64,000 nucleotides of DNA from Iamia sp038233075 (GCA_038233075.1 JBBSMQ010000011.1:62001-126000), one strand, 5' to 3'. Shown: positions 24,868 through 33,639, numbered from the stretch's first letter. Numbers and translations are program-made. The notes: generated by a model not told the origin, from the letters alone.

Positions 24868-25101
24868 ATGGCATCCGTCGACACCCCCCCGCAGCGCAGC
24901 TCCGAGAAGATCACCCGCGACGACATCGAGTCCAAGCTGCGCGAGCTCCAGGGCGAGGTGGACGAGACCGCAGAGTCGGCCAAGGGCATCGCCATCGCCG
25001 TGGGCGCGGCCGTGGCCGTCGGGGTCGTGGTCGTCGTCTTCCTCCTCGGCCGGCGCCGGGGACGGTCCAAGACCACCATCGTCGAGGTCCGCCGGTTCTG
25101 A
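24868..25101 (+). CDS. small single-TM protein (77 aa)
   Basis: 77 residues with ATG preceded by AGGGAG. A charged helical N-terminus (ITRDDIESKLRELQGEVDE) leads to one membrane helix (about 43-64, Gly/Ala/Val-rich) and a basic cytoplasmic tail (GRRRGRSKTT). Predicted N-out or tail-anchored small membrane protein. It lies between the holin-like gene and the basic protein with short gaps, suggesting an operon. Function unknown. Confidence 0.65.
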   Translation: MASVDTPPQRSSEKITRDDIESKLRELQGEVDETAESAKGIAIAVGAAVAVGVVVVVFLLGRRRGRSKTTIVEVRRF

Positions 25102-25123
25102 CGCCGGTCACCGGGAGCAGCTC

Positions 25124-25543
25124 GTGGCCAAGAAGGTGAAGCCCAACCCGACCGGCATCTGGAAGCAGGTCGCCCGCGTCCAGCGGATCGCCCTGTCCGG
25201 GGGGCTGACCGGCAGGGGCGGCCACTGGCTGGCGGTCGGGGTCGGGGCCTGGGGCCTGCAACGCCTCCACTCCATGGCCGGCAAGGAGGACGAGATCCTC
25301 CTGCGCGAGCCCATCGGAGCGGGCGAGACCCTCACCATCACCAGCCTGACCACCACCCACGCCGAGGCCAAGAAGGCCGAGCAGCAGGCCGAGGCCGAGG
25401 GCAAGCGCCTCGAGAAGCGGGCCAAGAAGGCGAAGAAGCGGGCCAAGAAGGCCCGCAAGGGCCTGTCGCGGGCCGAGCGGCGCCAGCGTCACGCCCAGAA
25501 GTCCAAGGGCCGGGGCCGGAAGCGGCGCCGGCGCTCCCGCTGA
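25124..25543 (+). CDS. basic Lys/Arg-rich protein (139 aa)
   Basis: 139 residues from GTG, with GGGAG upstream. The N-terminal half has IWKQVARVQRIALSGG and HWLAVGVGAWGLQRLHSM; LREPIGAGETLTITSL follows. The C-terminal third is a coiled, extremely basic segment (EKRAKKAKKRAKKARKG, then RGRKRRRRSR). The tail could bind nucleic acid or acidic membrane lipid. Third gene of the small-protein cluster. Function unknown. Confidence 0.6.
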   Translation: MAKKVKPNPTGIWKQVARVQRIALSGGLTGRGGHWLAVGVGAWGLQRLHSMAGKEDEILLREPIGAGETLTITSLTTTHAEAKKAEQQAEAEGKRLEKRAKKAKKRAKKARKGLSRAERRQRHAQKSKGRGRKRRRRSR

Positions 25544-25654
25544 GCTCCTCGCCCCCGGCGTGTGGGGCCACCCCGTCGGGGCGGCCATGATGGGCGTCGT
25601 GCAGGTGTGCCTTCCCCGGACCGGACCCGCGCTCGCGCTACTCGGCCGGGCGCG

Positions 25655-26524
25655 ATGACCGACCCCGTCGCCCCCTCGGACGGAGCGGAGCCTGCGCCCA
25701 CCCCGGTGGGCGCCCTGCCCGCCGTCGGCGAAGACGACGACGGCCCCCCGGCGCAGCCCCTGGCCGCAGGGGAGATGGTCCTGCTGGTGGACGCCAAGTC
25801 GCGGCGGTACCTCATCACCCTCGAGGCCGGAGCCGAGTTCCACTCCCACGCCGGCTACATCCCCCACGACCTGCTCATCGGGCGCGACGCCGGCCGGGAG
25901 GTCCGTTCCACCCGCAGCTCCCGGTACGTCGTGCTGCGCCCCACCCTCAGTGACTACGTGCTGAAGATGCCCCGCGGCGCCCAGGTGATCTACCCCAAGG
26001 ACATCGGCCCGTTGCTGATGCTGGCCGACATTCACCCGGGGGTGCGCGTCCTGGAGTCGGGCGTCGGGTCCGGGGCGCTGTCGATGGCCCTGCTGCGCAT
26101 GGGAGCCGACATCGTCGGCTACGAGCTGCGGGAGGACTTCGCGGCTCGGGCCCAGCGCAACGTCGGGAGCTTCCTGGGCACCGACGTCCTCGACCGCTAC
26201 CGCATCGAGGTGCGCGACTGCTACGAGGGCATCGACGCGCCGGACCTCGACCGGGTGGTGCTCGACCTGCCCGAGCCGTGGCGGGGGGTCGGCCCTGCCG
26301 CTGGCGCGCTCCGGCCCGGCGGGCTGCTCGTGGCCTACACGCCGCAGATCACCCAGGCCGCCCGCCTGCGCGAGGCCCTGGAGCACAGTCCCTTCGCCAT
26401 GGCCGACACCATCGAGGTGATGCAGCGGGGCTGGCACATCGAGGGCCAGGCGGTGCGCCCCAACCACCGCATGGTGGGCCACACGGGCTTCCTCACCAGC
26501 GCCCGCCTGCTCACCCCCTCGTGA
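25655..26524 (+). CDS. trmI: tRNA (adenine-N1)-methyltransferase
   Basis: 289-residue SAM-dependent enzyme that makes m1A58 in the T-loop of tRNA. Motifs: an N-terminal beta domain (MVLLVDAKSRRYLITLEAG, SHAGYIPHDLLIG), VLRPTLSDYVLKMPRGAQVI and YPKDIGPLLMLADIHPG, then the SAM site VLESGVGSGALSMALL and VVLDLPEPW. In M. tuberculosis the trmI homologue also lies just upstream of the proteasome ATPase gene, so the neighbourhood is conserved. The ATG at 25655 leaves a 27-residue acidic N-terminal tail. Confidence 0.93.
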   Translation: MTDPVAPSDGAEPAPTPVGALPAVGEDDDGPPAQPLAAGEMVLLVDAKSRRYLITLEAGAEFHSHAGYIPHDLLIGRDAGREVRSTRSSRYVVLRPTLSDYVLKMPRGAQVIYPKDIGPLLMLADIHPGVRVLESGVGSGALSMALLRMGADIVGYELREDFAARAQRNVGSFLGTDVLDRYRIEVRDCYEGIDAPDLDRVVLDLPEPWRGVGPAAGALRPGGLLVAYTPQITQAARLREALEHSPFAMADTIEVMQRGWHIEGQAVRPNHRMVGHTGFLTSARLLTPS

Positions 26525-26585
26525 TGCCCTGGTCGTCCTCGGCCGGTCGGGCGGTGGCCGATCCGCCACCGCCACCCGCACCGCC

Positions 26586-26611
26586 GCCGATGACAGGGCG
26601 ACGCCCCTGTC
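26586..26611. terminator. hairpin terminator between trmI and the MarP-like gene
   Basis: Perfect 10-bp stem GATGACAGGG / CCCTGTCATC with a 6-base loop, 61 bp after the trmI stop. No U-tract follows, as is common in high-GC actinobacteria. Confidence 0.55.
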
Positions 26612-26637
26612 ATCCCTCGGGGCACTAGACGATCCCC

Positions 26638-27792
26638 GTGGTCGATCTGGTCCTGGTGGTCGCCGTGGTGGGCGCGGCGCTGATCGGCTACCGCCTGGGC
26701 TTCGTGGCGCGGGCCGCGTCCTGGGCCGGGATGCTGCTCGGGCTCTGGGTCGCGGCCCGCCTGATGCCTCGTGCGGTCGAGGCGATGGGGGAGGAGGGCA
26801 GCGAGGCGACGGTGCTGCTGGTCGCCGGGGCGCTGCTCCTCGGCGGGGCACTGCTCGGCCAGGCCCTGGGGGTGCTGGTCGGGAACCGGGTCCGCCTGGC
26901 CCTGACCGGTCCGGTGGCCCGCCGGGTCGATGCTCTGGCCGGCGCGGCCGCCGGCGTGGTCGGGCTGCTGGTGCTGGTCTGGCTGGTGGTGCCGGCCCTG
27001 GCCGACATGTCGGGGGCGCCGGCCCGCGAGGTCCGCCGCAGCCGCATCGTCAGCACCCTGACCGAGCGCCTGCCGCCCGCTCCCGACGCCACCCGCACCC
27101 TCCGTGGCCTGCTCGGCGAGGGCTACCCGCGAGTGTTCGACGGAGTCGATCGCAGCCCCGACGTCGGACCGGTGCCGGCGGAGAGCGGGCTGGCCCCAGC
27201 CGACGCGACCCGGGTGGCGGGCTCGGTGGTGAAGGTGAGCGGCGAAGCCTGCAACCGCATCCAACAGGGGACCGGCTTCGTCGCCGCTCCCGAGCTGGTG
27301 GTGACCAACGCCCACGTGGTGGCGGGGGAGCCGAGGACCACCGTCGAGCGGGCCGACGGCACGTCGGTCGAGGCCGAGCTGGTCGCCTTCGATCCCGACC
27401 GCGACCTGGCCGTACTGCGCGCCCCAGGCCTGGGCCTGGCCGCCCTCTTGGTGGGCACCTCGGAGGTGGGCCAGCGCGGCGCCGTGTTCGGCCGGCCTGG
27501 CGGAGGTCCCCTCGAGCTGTCGCCGTTCGAGGTGCGCCAGAGGGTCGACGCTGTCGGCACCGACATCTACGGCACGCCGGGCACGACCCGGGACGTCCTG
27601 GTGCTGGCCTCGGACCTGGCTCCGGGGGACTCCGGCTCACCGCTGGTGGCACCGTCGGGTCAGGTGATCGGCGTGGCCTTCGCCATCGCTCCCGACCGCG
27701 CGGGCGTGGCCTACGCGGTCTCGACCGTCGAGCTGGAGGCCGTCCTCGCCACCGCAGGTGAGGTCGTGGCGGCCGGGCCGTGCGCGGCATGA
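26638..27792 (+). CDS. MarP-like membrane serine protease (CvpA domain plus trypsin domain)
   Basis: 384 residues. The first 125 residues form four membrane helices of the CvpA/colicin-V type. After a linker, a periplasmic chymotrypsin-fold protease follows with the triad His226 (VVTNAHVVAG), Asp256 (DPDRDLAVL) and Ser332 (PGDSGSPLVAP). This is the MarP architecture, which in mycobacteria is needed for acid and oxidative stress survival. The GTG is preceded by TAGACG at the leaderless distance, one base off the pattern. Its stop overlaps the next gene in ATGA. Confidence 0.9.
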   Translation: MVDLVLVVAVVGAALIGYRLGFVARAASWAGMLLGLWVAARLMPRAVEAMGEEGSEATVLLVAGALLLGGALLGQALGVLVGNRVRLALTGPVARRVDALAGAAAGVVGLLVLVWLVVPALADMSGAPAREVRRSRIVSTLTERLPPAPDATRTLRGLLGEGYPRVFDGVDRSPDVGPVPAESGLAPADATRVAGSVVKVSGEACNRIQQGTGFVAAPELVVTNAHVVAGEPRTTVERADGTSVEAELVAFDPDRDLAVLRAPGLGLAALLVGTSEVGQRGAVFGRPGGGPLELSPFEVRQRVDAVGTDIYGTPGTTRDVLVLASDLAPGDSGSPLVAPSGQVIGVAFAIAPDRAGVAYAVSTVELEAVLATAGEVVAAGPCAA

Positions 27793-28643
27793 GCGGGGCC
27801 CGGGATCTCTGGGCGCGGGTCGAGACGGTCCACGCCGTCACCTACTTCGCGCCGGAGTCGGTGGAGGCGGCGCGTCTCGCCGGGCTGAGGGGCTACTGGA
27901 TGGGCTACTTCGGCTTCCGGGCGGCCCCGCTCGGCCCCGTTCCTGCCGCGGTTGTGGAGGCTGTGTTCGCCGGCTTCGCAGCCCGCATGGTGGCGCGGGC
28001 GGTGCCCGATGCCTGGGGGTACGCCCGCCCGGAGGTGCTCGTGGACCGTCGGGCCCAGGCCGCGGCCGACGCCCTGCGACGCCTGGTGCCCCAAGCCGAG
28101 CAGGTGGCGACCGAAGCGGTGCCTCTCCTCGAGCGGATCGTGTCTGCGTCATCGCCCCTCGGCCGGCCGCTCTTCGCCGCCAACGCCGCCCTCCCCCCGA
28201 TCGACGACCCCGTGGCCCGGTGGTGGCAGCTCTGCACCTCACTCCGCGAGCACCGGGGCGACGGCCACGTGATGGCCCTGGTCCGGGCCGACCTGGACGG
28301 GTGCGAGGCCCAGCTCCTCCATGCTGCCGAGCACGGCACGCCCCACGCGGTGCTGCGCGACAACCGGGGCTGGACCACCGACGAGTGGCAGGAGGCGGAG
28401 GCTCGCCTCGTCGTGCGGGGCCTGGTGGGTGATGGGGGTCTGACCTCGGCCGGCCAGGCGATCCGGGCGCACATCGAGGAGGAGACCGACCGGCTGGGTC
28501 CAGCCCCCCGTCGGGCCGGGCTCTCCGACGAGGAGGCCCGTCACCTGCTCGACCTCATGGTCGCCCCGGTCAGGGCGGTGGCCTTCGCCGACGTCATCCC
28601 GTACCCGAACCCCATGGGGCTGCCCCGGCCCGATCGCGACTGA
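27789..28643 (+). CDS. SCO6745-family protein
   Basis: 284-residue soluble protein of the SCO6745 (SalK-like, HTH_67) family found across actinobacteria. Landmarks are AARLAGLRGYWMGYFGFRAAPLG near the N-terminus, CTSLREHRGDGHVMALV in the middle, and GWTTDEWQEAEARLVVRGLV, a winged-helix-like region, near 200. ATG 27789 overlaps the protease stop (ATGA), so expression is coupled. Biochemical role is not established. Confidence 0.85.
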   Translation: MSGARDLWARVETVHAVTYFAPESVEAARLAGLRGYWMGYFGFRAAPLGPVPAAVVEAVFAGFAARMVARAVPDAWGYARPEVLVDRRAQAAADALRRLVPQAEQVATEAVPLLERIVSASSPLGRPLFAANAALPPIDDPVARWWQLCTSLREHRGDGHVMALVRADLDGCEAQLLHAAEHGTPHAVLRDNRGWTTDEWQEAEARLVVRGLVGDGGLTSAGQAIRAHIEEETDRLGPAPRRAGLSDEEARHLLDLMVAPVRAVAFADVIPYPNPMGLPRPDRD

Positions 28644-28665
28644 GGGCCCGCTCGGGGCCCTCAGT
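28639..28665. terminator. hairpin terminator after the SCO6745-family gene
   Basis: Perfect 11-bp stem ACTGAGGGCCC / GGGCCCTCAGT with a GCTCG loop; the stop codon TGA is inside the left arm. It lies between convergent genes (27789 plus, ferredoxin minus). Confidence 0.7.
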
Positions 28666-28813
28666 CGCTGTGCGGATAGGACCGGGTCGCGCCGGAGGCT
28701 TCTCCTCGGCTGCGCCTCGGAGAGGGCCCGTGCTTGCTGGGTCGCCTCGCCTATCGGCTCGTCTCCATAAGTCGATCAGCTGGTGGGGTGCCGACGCCGG
28801 GGCGCCGGCCGCA

Positions 28814-29053
28814 TCACTCCGGCGGCTCGATGTAGATGCACTCGCCGGGGCACTCCTCGGCGGACTCGATGACGGCCTCGAGCTGGCTGTCGGGGAAGGC
28901 GGCCAGACCCTCGGCGCCCCCCGGGTCCGAGTAGACCTTGTCGCCCTCCTTGACGTACGCCAGACCGTCGTCGAGCAGCGTGAACACGTCGGGCGCGATC
29001 TCCTCGCAGAGACCATCGCCGGTGCAGAGATCCTGGTCGATCCAGACCTTCAT
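28814..29053 (-). CDS. small ferredoxin
   Basis: 79-residue ferredoxin with the short single-cluster pattern of P450-type ferredoxins: CTGDGLC near the N-terminus and EECPGECIYIEPPE at the end. The exact nuclearity (3Fe-4S or 4Fe-4S) is unclear, because the first motif is C-x5-C. The ATG at 29053 follows AGGAGG and AAGGG. It is an electron carrier, but no partner oxidoreductase is next to it; the only P450 in the window is the relic at 2207. Divergent from arc. Confidence 0.9.
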   Translation of the reverse strand: MKVWIDQDLCTGDGLCEEIAPDVFTLLDDGLAYVKEGDKVYSDPGGAEGLAAFPDSQLEAVIESAEECPGECIYIEPPE

Positions 29054-29209
29054 CGTTGCCCTTCGCCTCCTGAGCGGTGAGCTCGTCGTCTGTCGCACCG
29101 GGGGCTCCCGGCGCTCTGTTGACCAGGGTAGCCCACGACGCAATAAACCCGGCATCATCCGTGCAAAGGTTCACGTCGATCCTGGCACCGACGCGGTCGG
29201 AGCCGGGGG

Positions 29210-29215
29210 TAGGGT
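29210..29215 (+). promoter_or_regulatory. -10 box (TAGGGT) upstream of arc
   Basis: TAGGGT lies 54 bases before the arc GTG, so unlike its neighbours arc would have a leader of about 48 bases. Confidence 0.4.
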
Positions 29216-29269
29216 GCCGATCGAGGCACCGTCGTCCACCCCGACGCGGGGTCCACGAGCGCCCGGGAG

Positions 29270-31048
29270 GTGGTTCCCGTCGAAGAGCACCGAGACAGCG
29301 ACCCGCAGTCTGATCAGACCACCCACGAGCTGAGAGAGCAGGCGGCCGCCCTCGAGGAGGAGGTGCTGGTCCTGCGGCGCCGGCTTCAGGACGCCCCCAA
29401 GCGGGTCCGGACCCTGGAGGAGCGGCTGCTGGAGACCAAGGGCCAGCTGGCCCAGGCCGTCAGCCAGAACGAGAAGCTGGCCTACACGTTGCGCGAGGCC
29501 CGTGACCAGATCGCCGCGCTCCGCGACGAGGTCGACAAGCTCACCCAGCCGCCCTCGGGGTACGGCTCGGTGCTGGGCCTCAACGACGACGGCACCGTCG
29601 ACATCTCGTCCGGCGGGCGCAAGATGCGCGTCGCCGTGCTCCCCGAGGTGGCCGACGACCTCCAGCGCGGCACCGAGGTCGTCCTCAACGACTCCTTCAC
29701 GATCGTGTTGGCCCGGCCGGCCGACGGCACCGGCGAGATGGTGACGCTGAAGGAGGTGATCGACCACGGCACCCGCGCCATCGTCGTGGGCCGGGCCGAC
29801 GACGAGCGTGTGTGCGAGCTGGCTGCGGCCCTCCAGGACGAGCCTCTCCGCTCCGGCGACGCCCTGCGCATGGACCCGCGCTCGGGGCTGCTCCTCGAGC
29901 GCCTCGCCCGCCCGGAGGTCGAGGAGCTGGTGCTGGAGGAGGTGCCCGACATCTCCTACGACGACGTCGGCGGCCTCGACGGCCAGATCGAGCAGATCGC
30001 CGATGCCGTCGAGCTGCCGTTCCTCCACGCCGACCTGTTCGCCGAGCACAAGCTGCCCGCCCCCAAGGGCATCCTGCTCTACGGCCCCCCGGGGTGCGGC
30101 AAGACCCTCATCGCCAAGGCGGTGGCCAACTCCCTCGCCCACAAGGTGGCCGACGCCGCCGGCGACGGCGAGGCCCGCAGCTACTTCCTCAACATCAAGG
30201 GCCCCGAGCTGCTCAACAAGTACGTGGGCGAGACCGAGCGCCAGATCCGCCTGGTGTTCCAGCGGGCCCGGGAGAAGTCCGAGGAGGGCTGGCCCGTCAT
30301 CGTGTTCTTCGACGAGATGGACTCCATGTTCCGCACCCGCGGCACCGGCATCAGCTCGGACATGGAGTCCACCATCGTCCCGCAGCTGCTGGCGGAGATC
30401 GACGGGGTCGAGGCCCTGCGCAACGTCATCGTCATCGGCGCCTCCAACCGCGAGGACCTCATCGACCCGGCCATCCTCCGCCCCGGTCGCCTCGATGTGA
30501 AGATCAAGATCGAGCGCCCCGACGAGGAGGCCGCGGCCCAGATCTTCGGTCGCTACCTCAGCACCGATCTGCCCCTCGATGCCGACGAGGTGGCCAGCCT
30601 GGGCGGCGGCGACCGGAACAAGTGCGTCCAGGCCATGATCGAGTCCACGGTGGCCGAGATGTACCGCGTCGACGAGACCAACCAGTTCCTCGAGATCACC
30701 TACCAGAACGGCGACAAGGAGATCCTCTACTTCAAGGACTTCTCCTCCGGGGCCATGATCGAGAACATCGTCCGGCGGGCCAAGAAGCGCGCCATCAAGC
30801 GCCACCTGGCCGGGGCGGCCAAGGGCATCTGCACCCAGGACCTCATCGCCTCCATCCACCAGGAGTACAAGGAGCACGAGGACCTGCCCAACACCACCAA
30901 CCCCGACGACTGGGCCAAGATCTCGGGCAAGAAGGGCGAGCGCATCGTCTACGTCCGCACGATCATCACCCACGACGATGAGGAGGGCGCGGGCGAGGTC
31001 GCCGGCGGCCGCTCCATCGAGCGCGTCACCACCGGGCAGTACCTGTAG
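29270..31048 (+). CDS. arc: proteasome-activating AAA ATPase (ARC/Mpa)
   Basis: 592-residue hexameric unfoldase that recognises pupylated proteins and feeds them to the 20S proteasome. The N-terminal coiled coil (about residues 12-85, binds Pup) is followed by two OB folds, then the AAA module. Walker A is GPPGCGKT (about 272-279), Walker B VIVFFDEMDSMF (about 343), and the sensor/Arg-finger region AILRPGRLDVKIKIERPDEE. The C-terminus is GQYL, the docking motif that inserts into the proteasome alpha ring. GTG 29270 is the only suitable start. First gene of the Pup-proteasome locus. Confidence 0.96.
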   Translation: MVPVEEHRDSDPQSDQTTHELREQAAALEEEVLVLRRRLQDAPKRVRTLEERLLETKGQLAQAVSQNEKLAYTLREARDQIAALRDEVDKLTQPPSGYGSVLGLNDDGTVDISSGGRKMRVAVLPEVADDLQRGTEVVLNDSFTIVLARPADGTGEMVTLKEVIDHGTRAIVVGRADDERVCELAAALQDEPLRSGDALRMDPRSGLLLERLARPEVEELVLEEVPDISYDDVGGLDGQIEQIADAVELPFLHADLFAEHKLPAPKGILLYGPPGCGKTLIAKAVANSLAHKVADAAGDGEARSYFLNIKGPELLNKYVGETERQIRLVFQRAREKSEEGWPVIVFFDEMDSMFRTRGTGISSDMESTIVPQLLAEIDGVEALRNVIVIGASNREDLIDPAILRPGRLDVKIKIERPDEEAAAQIFGRYLSTDLPLDADEVASLGGGDRNKCVQAMIESTVAEMYRVDETNQFLEITYQNGDKEILYFKDFSSGAMIENIVRRAKKRAIKRHLAGAAKGICTQDLIASIHQEYKEHEDLPNTTNPDDWAKISGKKGERIVYVRTIITHDDEEGAGEVAGGRSIERVTTGQYL

Positions 31049-31051
31049 GTT

Positions 31052-31090
31052 TCGTCGTCGTTCGCTCGCGCAGCGACCGAGTGACGACGA
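31052..31090. terminator. long hairpin between arc and dop
   Basis: Two 17-base arms (31052..31068 and 31074..31090), pairing at 14 positions plus two G-T wobbles, enclose a 5-base loop directly after the arc stop. It probably ends arc transcripts, with dop starting anew from its own TAGGGT box. Confidence 0.6.
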
Positions 31091-31100
31091 ACCCGGCCGG

Positions 31101-31106
31101 TAGGGT
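31101..31106 (+). promoter_or_regulatory. leaderless-type -10 box (TAGGGT) of dop
   Basis: TAGGGT lies 6 bases before the dop GTG at 31113. Confidence 0.6.
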
Positions 31107-31112
31107 CGTCTC

Positions 31113-32621
31113 GTGGCGATCGGCAAGGTCTGTGGGATCGAGACGGAGTACGGGATCGTCCACCGCGGCGTGGCCGAGTCCAACCCCGTCACCGCGTCCA
31201 GCCTGCTCATCAACGCCTACGTGTCGGGCCTGACCGTCACCGCCGCGTCCGGCAGCCCCTCGGTGGGGTGGGACTTCGAGGACGAGTCGCCCGGCAACGA
31301 CGCCCGGGGCCCGGCCCCGGCCGATGCCGCGCCGCCGGAGGTCGAGACCCACCTCGTCAACGCCGTGCTCACCAACGGTGCCCGCTTCTACGTCGACCAC
31401 GCCCATCCCGAGATCGCCACCCCTGAGTGCGCCGATGCCCGCTCGGTGTTGGTCTTCGACCGGGCCGCCGAGGTCATCGTGGCGCGGGCCATGGCCGCGG
31501 CCATCGGCGTGCTCCCACCCGGCCAGGAGCTCGTCGTCCACAAGAACAACTCCGACGGCAAGGGCAACTCCTACGGCTGCCACGAGAACTACCTGATGGA
31601 CCGAGCGGTGCCCTTCGGGCGCATCGTCACCGCCGCGACCACCCACTTCGTCACCCGGCAGGTGTTCACCGGCGCCGGCAAGGTGGGCTGCGAGGTCCCC
31701 GGCACCAGCCGGGAGGACGTCCGCTACCAGCTCAGCCAGCGGGCCGACTTCTTCGAGGCCGAGGTGGGCCTGGAGACCACGCTGAAGAGGCCCATCGTCA
31801 ACACCCGCGACGAGCCCCACGCCGACGCCCAGCGCTACCGGCGCCTCCACGTGATCGCCGGCGACGCCAACCTGGCCGAGGTGGCCACCTTCCTCAAGGT
31901 CGGCACCACCGCCATCGTGCTGGCCATGGTCGAGGACGAGGCGCTGGACCGGAGCCTCGCGCTCCGCAACCCGGTCTCGGCGGTGCGGGCCGTGTCCCAC
32001 GACCCGAGCCTGGCGGCCACGGTCGAAACCGTCGACGGCGCCTCCCTGACCGCCCTGGAGGTCCAGTTCGAGCTGCTGGACCGGGCCAAGAAGTGGGCCG
32101 AGGAGCGGGGCCTGGACGCGGTTGGGACCGAGGTGGGCGCCGAGGTGCTCCGGCGCTGGGAGCAGGTGCTCACCGGCCTGGAGGCCGACCCGACCTCGGT
32201 GGCGGGCCAGGTCGACTGGGTGGCCAAGCGCCGTCTCATCGACGGATGGGTCGACCGCCACGGCACCGACTGGGACGACCCCCGGGTCGCGGCCCTCGCT
32301 CTGCAGTACCACGATCTCCGACCGGCGCGAGGCCTGGCCCGCCGGGCCGGCCTGGAGCGCCTCACCGACGACAGCGAGGTCGCGGCGGCGGTGACCGACC
32401 CCCCGACCGACACCCGGGCCTACTTCCGGGGTCGCTGCCTGGACAAGTTCGCGAGCAGCATCGTGGCGGCGAACTGGGACTCCCTCGTCTTCGACGTGGG
32501 CCAGGAGCCCCTGCGCCGGGTGCCCATGATGGAACCGTCCCGTGGGACCGAGGCTCATGTCGGTAGGTTGTTGGACGAGTGCTCGACCCCGGCCGAGCTG
32601 GTCGCCCGGCTCTCAGGATGA
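31113..32621 (+). CDS. dop: Pup deamidase/depupylase
   Basis: 502-residue enzyme of the glutamine-synthetase-like Pup ligase family. It deamidates the C-terminal Gln of Pup to Glu, and also removes Pup from substrates. N-terminal KVCGIETEYGIVHRG carries the metal-binding Glu. The DFEDESPGNDARG segment is the Dop-specific region that separates it from PafA. HPEIATPECADA, HKNNSDGKGNSYGCHENYL and INTRDEPHADA-like VNTRDEPHADAQRYRRLH are the active-site motifs. It precedes pup by 33 bp, as expected, since this Pup ends in Gln and needs Dop. Confidence 0.95.
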   Translation: MAIGKVCGIETEYGIVHRGVAESNPVTASSLLINAYVSGLTVTAASGSPSVGWDFEDESPGNDARGPAPADAAPPEVETHLVNAVLTNGARFYVDHAHPEIATPECADARSVLVFDRAAEVIVARAMAAAIGVLPPGQELVVHKNNSDGKGNSYGCHENYLMDRAVPFGRIVTAATTHFVTRQVFTGAGKVGCEVPGTSREDVRYQLSQRADFFEAEVGLETTLKRPIVNTRDEPHADAQRYRRLHVIAGDANLAEVATFLKVGTTAIVLAMVEDEALDRSLALRNPVSAVRAVSHDPSLAATVETVDGASLTALEVQFELLDRAKKWAEERGLDAVGTEVGAEVLRRWEQVLTGLEADPTSVAGQVDWVAKRRLIDGWVDRHGTDWDDPRVAALALQYHDLRPARGLARRAGLERLTDDSEVAAAVTDPPTDTRAYFRGRCLDKFASSIVAANWDSLVFDVGQEPLRRVPMMEPSRGTEAHVGRLLDECSTPAELVARLSG

Positions 32622-32654
32622 CCGGGGTGAGACGACCCCACGGAGAGCGACGAC

Positions 32655-32849
32655 ATGGCTGAACGGGAGCAGAAGAAGCGCACCGCCCCTCAGAGGGAGA
32701 CCGAAGAGGTCGAGGACGCGCCCCAGACCAATGAGCGAGGCGAGGAGATCAAGGCCGACATCGACGAGCTCCTCGACGAGATCGACGACGTGCTCGAGAC
32801 CAACGCTGAGGACTTCGTTCGCTCCTACGTCCAGAAGGGCGGCCAGTAG
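32655..32849 (+). CDS. pup: prokaryotic ubiquitin-like protein Pup
   Basis: 64-residue intrinsically disordered modifier. The N-terminus is charged, the central helix (IKADIDELLDEIDDVLETN) binds the ARC coiled coil, and the C-terminus is KGGQ. The Gln end must be deamidated by Dop before PafA can ligate Pup to lysines. GGAGAG lies 8 bases before the ATG. It follows dop, but prcB is separated by 800 bp containing a DUF222 fragment, which breaks the usual pup-prcB contiguity. Confidence 0.97.
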   Translation: MAEREQKKRTAPQRETEEVEDAPQTNERGEEIKADIDELLDEIDDVLETNAEDFVRSYVQKGGQ

Positions 32850-32850
32850 G

Positions 32851-33480
32851 CCGGGGCTCGGGCCGGTCGGCAACGGCCAGGCCAAGGCCGATCTGGCCCT
32901 GGCCCGCGACCTGCGCTCCCACCCTCACATCACCGCCGCCCACGGGAAGGGGAGGTTGACCAGGGACCGGGTGCGGGCGTTGTTGAAGGCGTGCGAGCCG
33001 GGTCTGGAGGAGGTGTTCGCGGCCTGTGAGGCGGTGCTGATCGAGGAGATGACCAGCGACACCCTGGCTGCGGGGCGCCGGTTCCTAGCCCGCTGGGCCC
33101 GGGAGGTCCGCGAGGCCCTCGGGCTCAACGACCCCGACGGGTCCGAACCCGAGGGGGGCACGGGCCGGTCGCGGGCGTCGCTGTCACCGGTCGGAGACCG
33201 CTGGGCTGGCGATCTGGACCTGTCCGCGGAGGACGGCGAGAAGGTGGCCAACGCCATCGACGCCCAGGTCGATACCCTGTGGAACGAGGGGGTGTTCACC
33301 ACGAACGACGGCCTCGACCCGTCGGAGCGGCGGGCCATCGCCCTCGTGCAGGTCATCGAACGGGGCACCGACACCACCGACCCCAGCCCACCGCCACCAC
33401 CCCCCTCCGCGCCTGAGCGCCTCCGGCCGGCCCGCTCAACGATGGCCAGGGCTCTCGCCTCGCGACGGACACGTTCCTGA
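32851..33480 (+). pseudogene. DUF222 (13E12-family) fragment inserted between pup and prcB
   Basis: An open frame directly after the pup stop encodes an interior piece of a DUF222 protein: GNGQAKADLALARDLRSHP, TRDRVRALLKACEPG, FLARWAREVREALGLN, LDLSAEDGEKVANAI and DPSERRAIALVQVIERG. There is no start codon with a ribosome site, the N-terminal DUF222 helices are missing, and the C-terminal HNH domain is absent; the end is low-complexity Pro then Arg/Ser. It is a truncated relative of the HNH gene at 18516, though not a recent copy. Read-through from pup could translate part of it only if re-initiated. Confidence 0.8.
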
Positions 33481-33513
33481 CCGCCCCCGAACTGGGTTCC
33501 GCAGCTGGGTTGA

Positions 33514-33556
33514 GGGTCTGGGTGCCGGATGAGGGGGGTTGGGGTGTGATCTGGGG
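33514..33556 (+). other. G-run cluster with G-quadruplex potential upstream of prcB
   Basis: Five G-runs of three to six bases occur within 43 bases between the DUF222 fragment and the prcB promoter, with intervening stretches of 2-10 bases. Such spacing could allow a quadruplex on the coding strand. No function is shown. Confidence 0.35.
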
Positions 33557-33639
33557 TGATGCGCGTGGGGGCGCGGGAGGCTGTGAACCTATGGAACCCC
33601 GGCCGGACCCGGTCGGGCGGTGGCCGGCAGAGCCGCCGC

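Noticed and set aside
29171..31213. Very long open frame opposite arc, and similar frames opposite dop, prcA, pafA, helY, fbiC and tkt
   Set aside because: They are mirror images of high-GC codon bias in real genes. Translations are Gly/Val/Leu/Asp-rich without any family motif, and the plus-strand products are clear.
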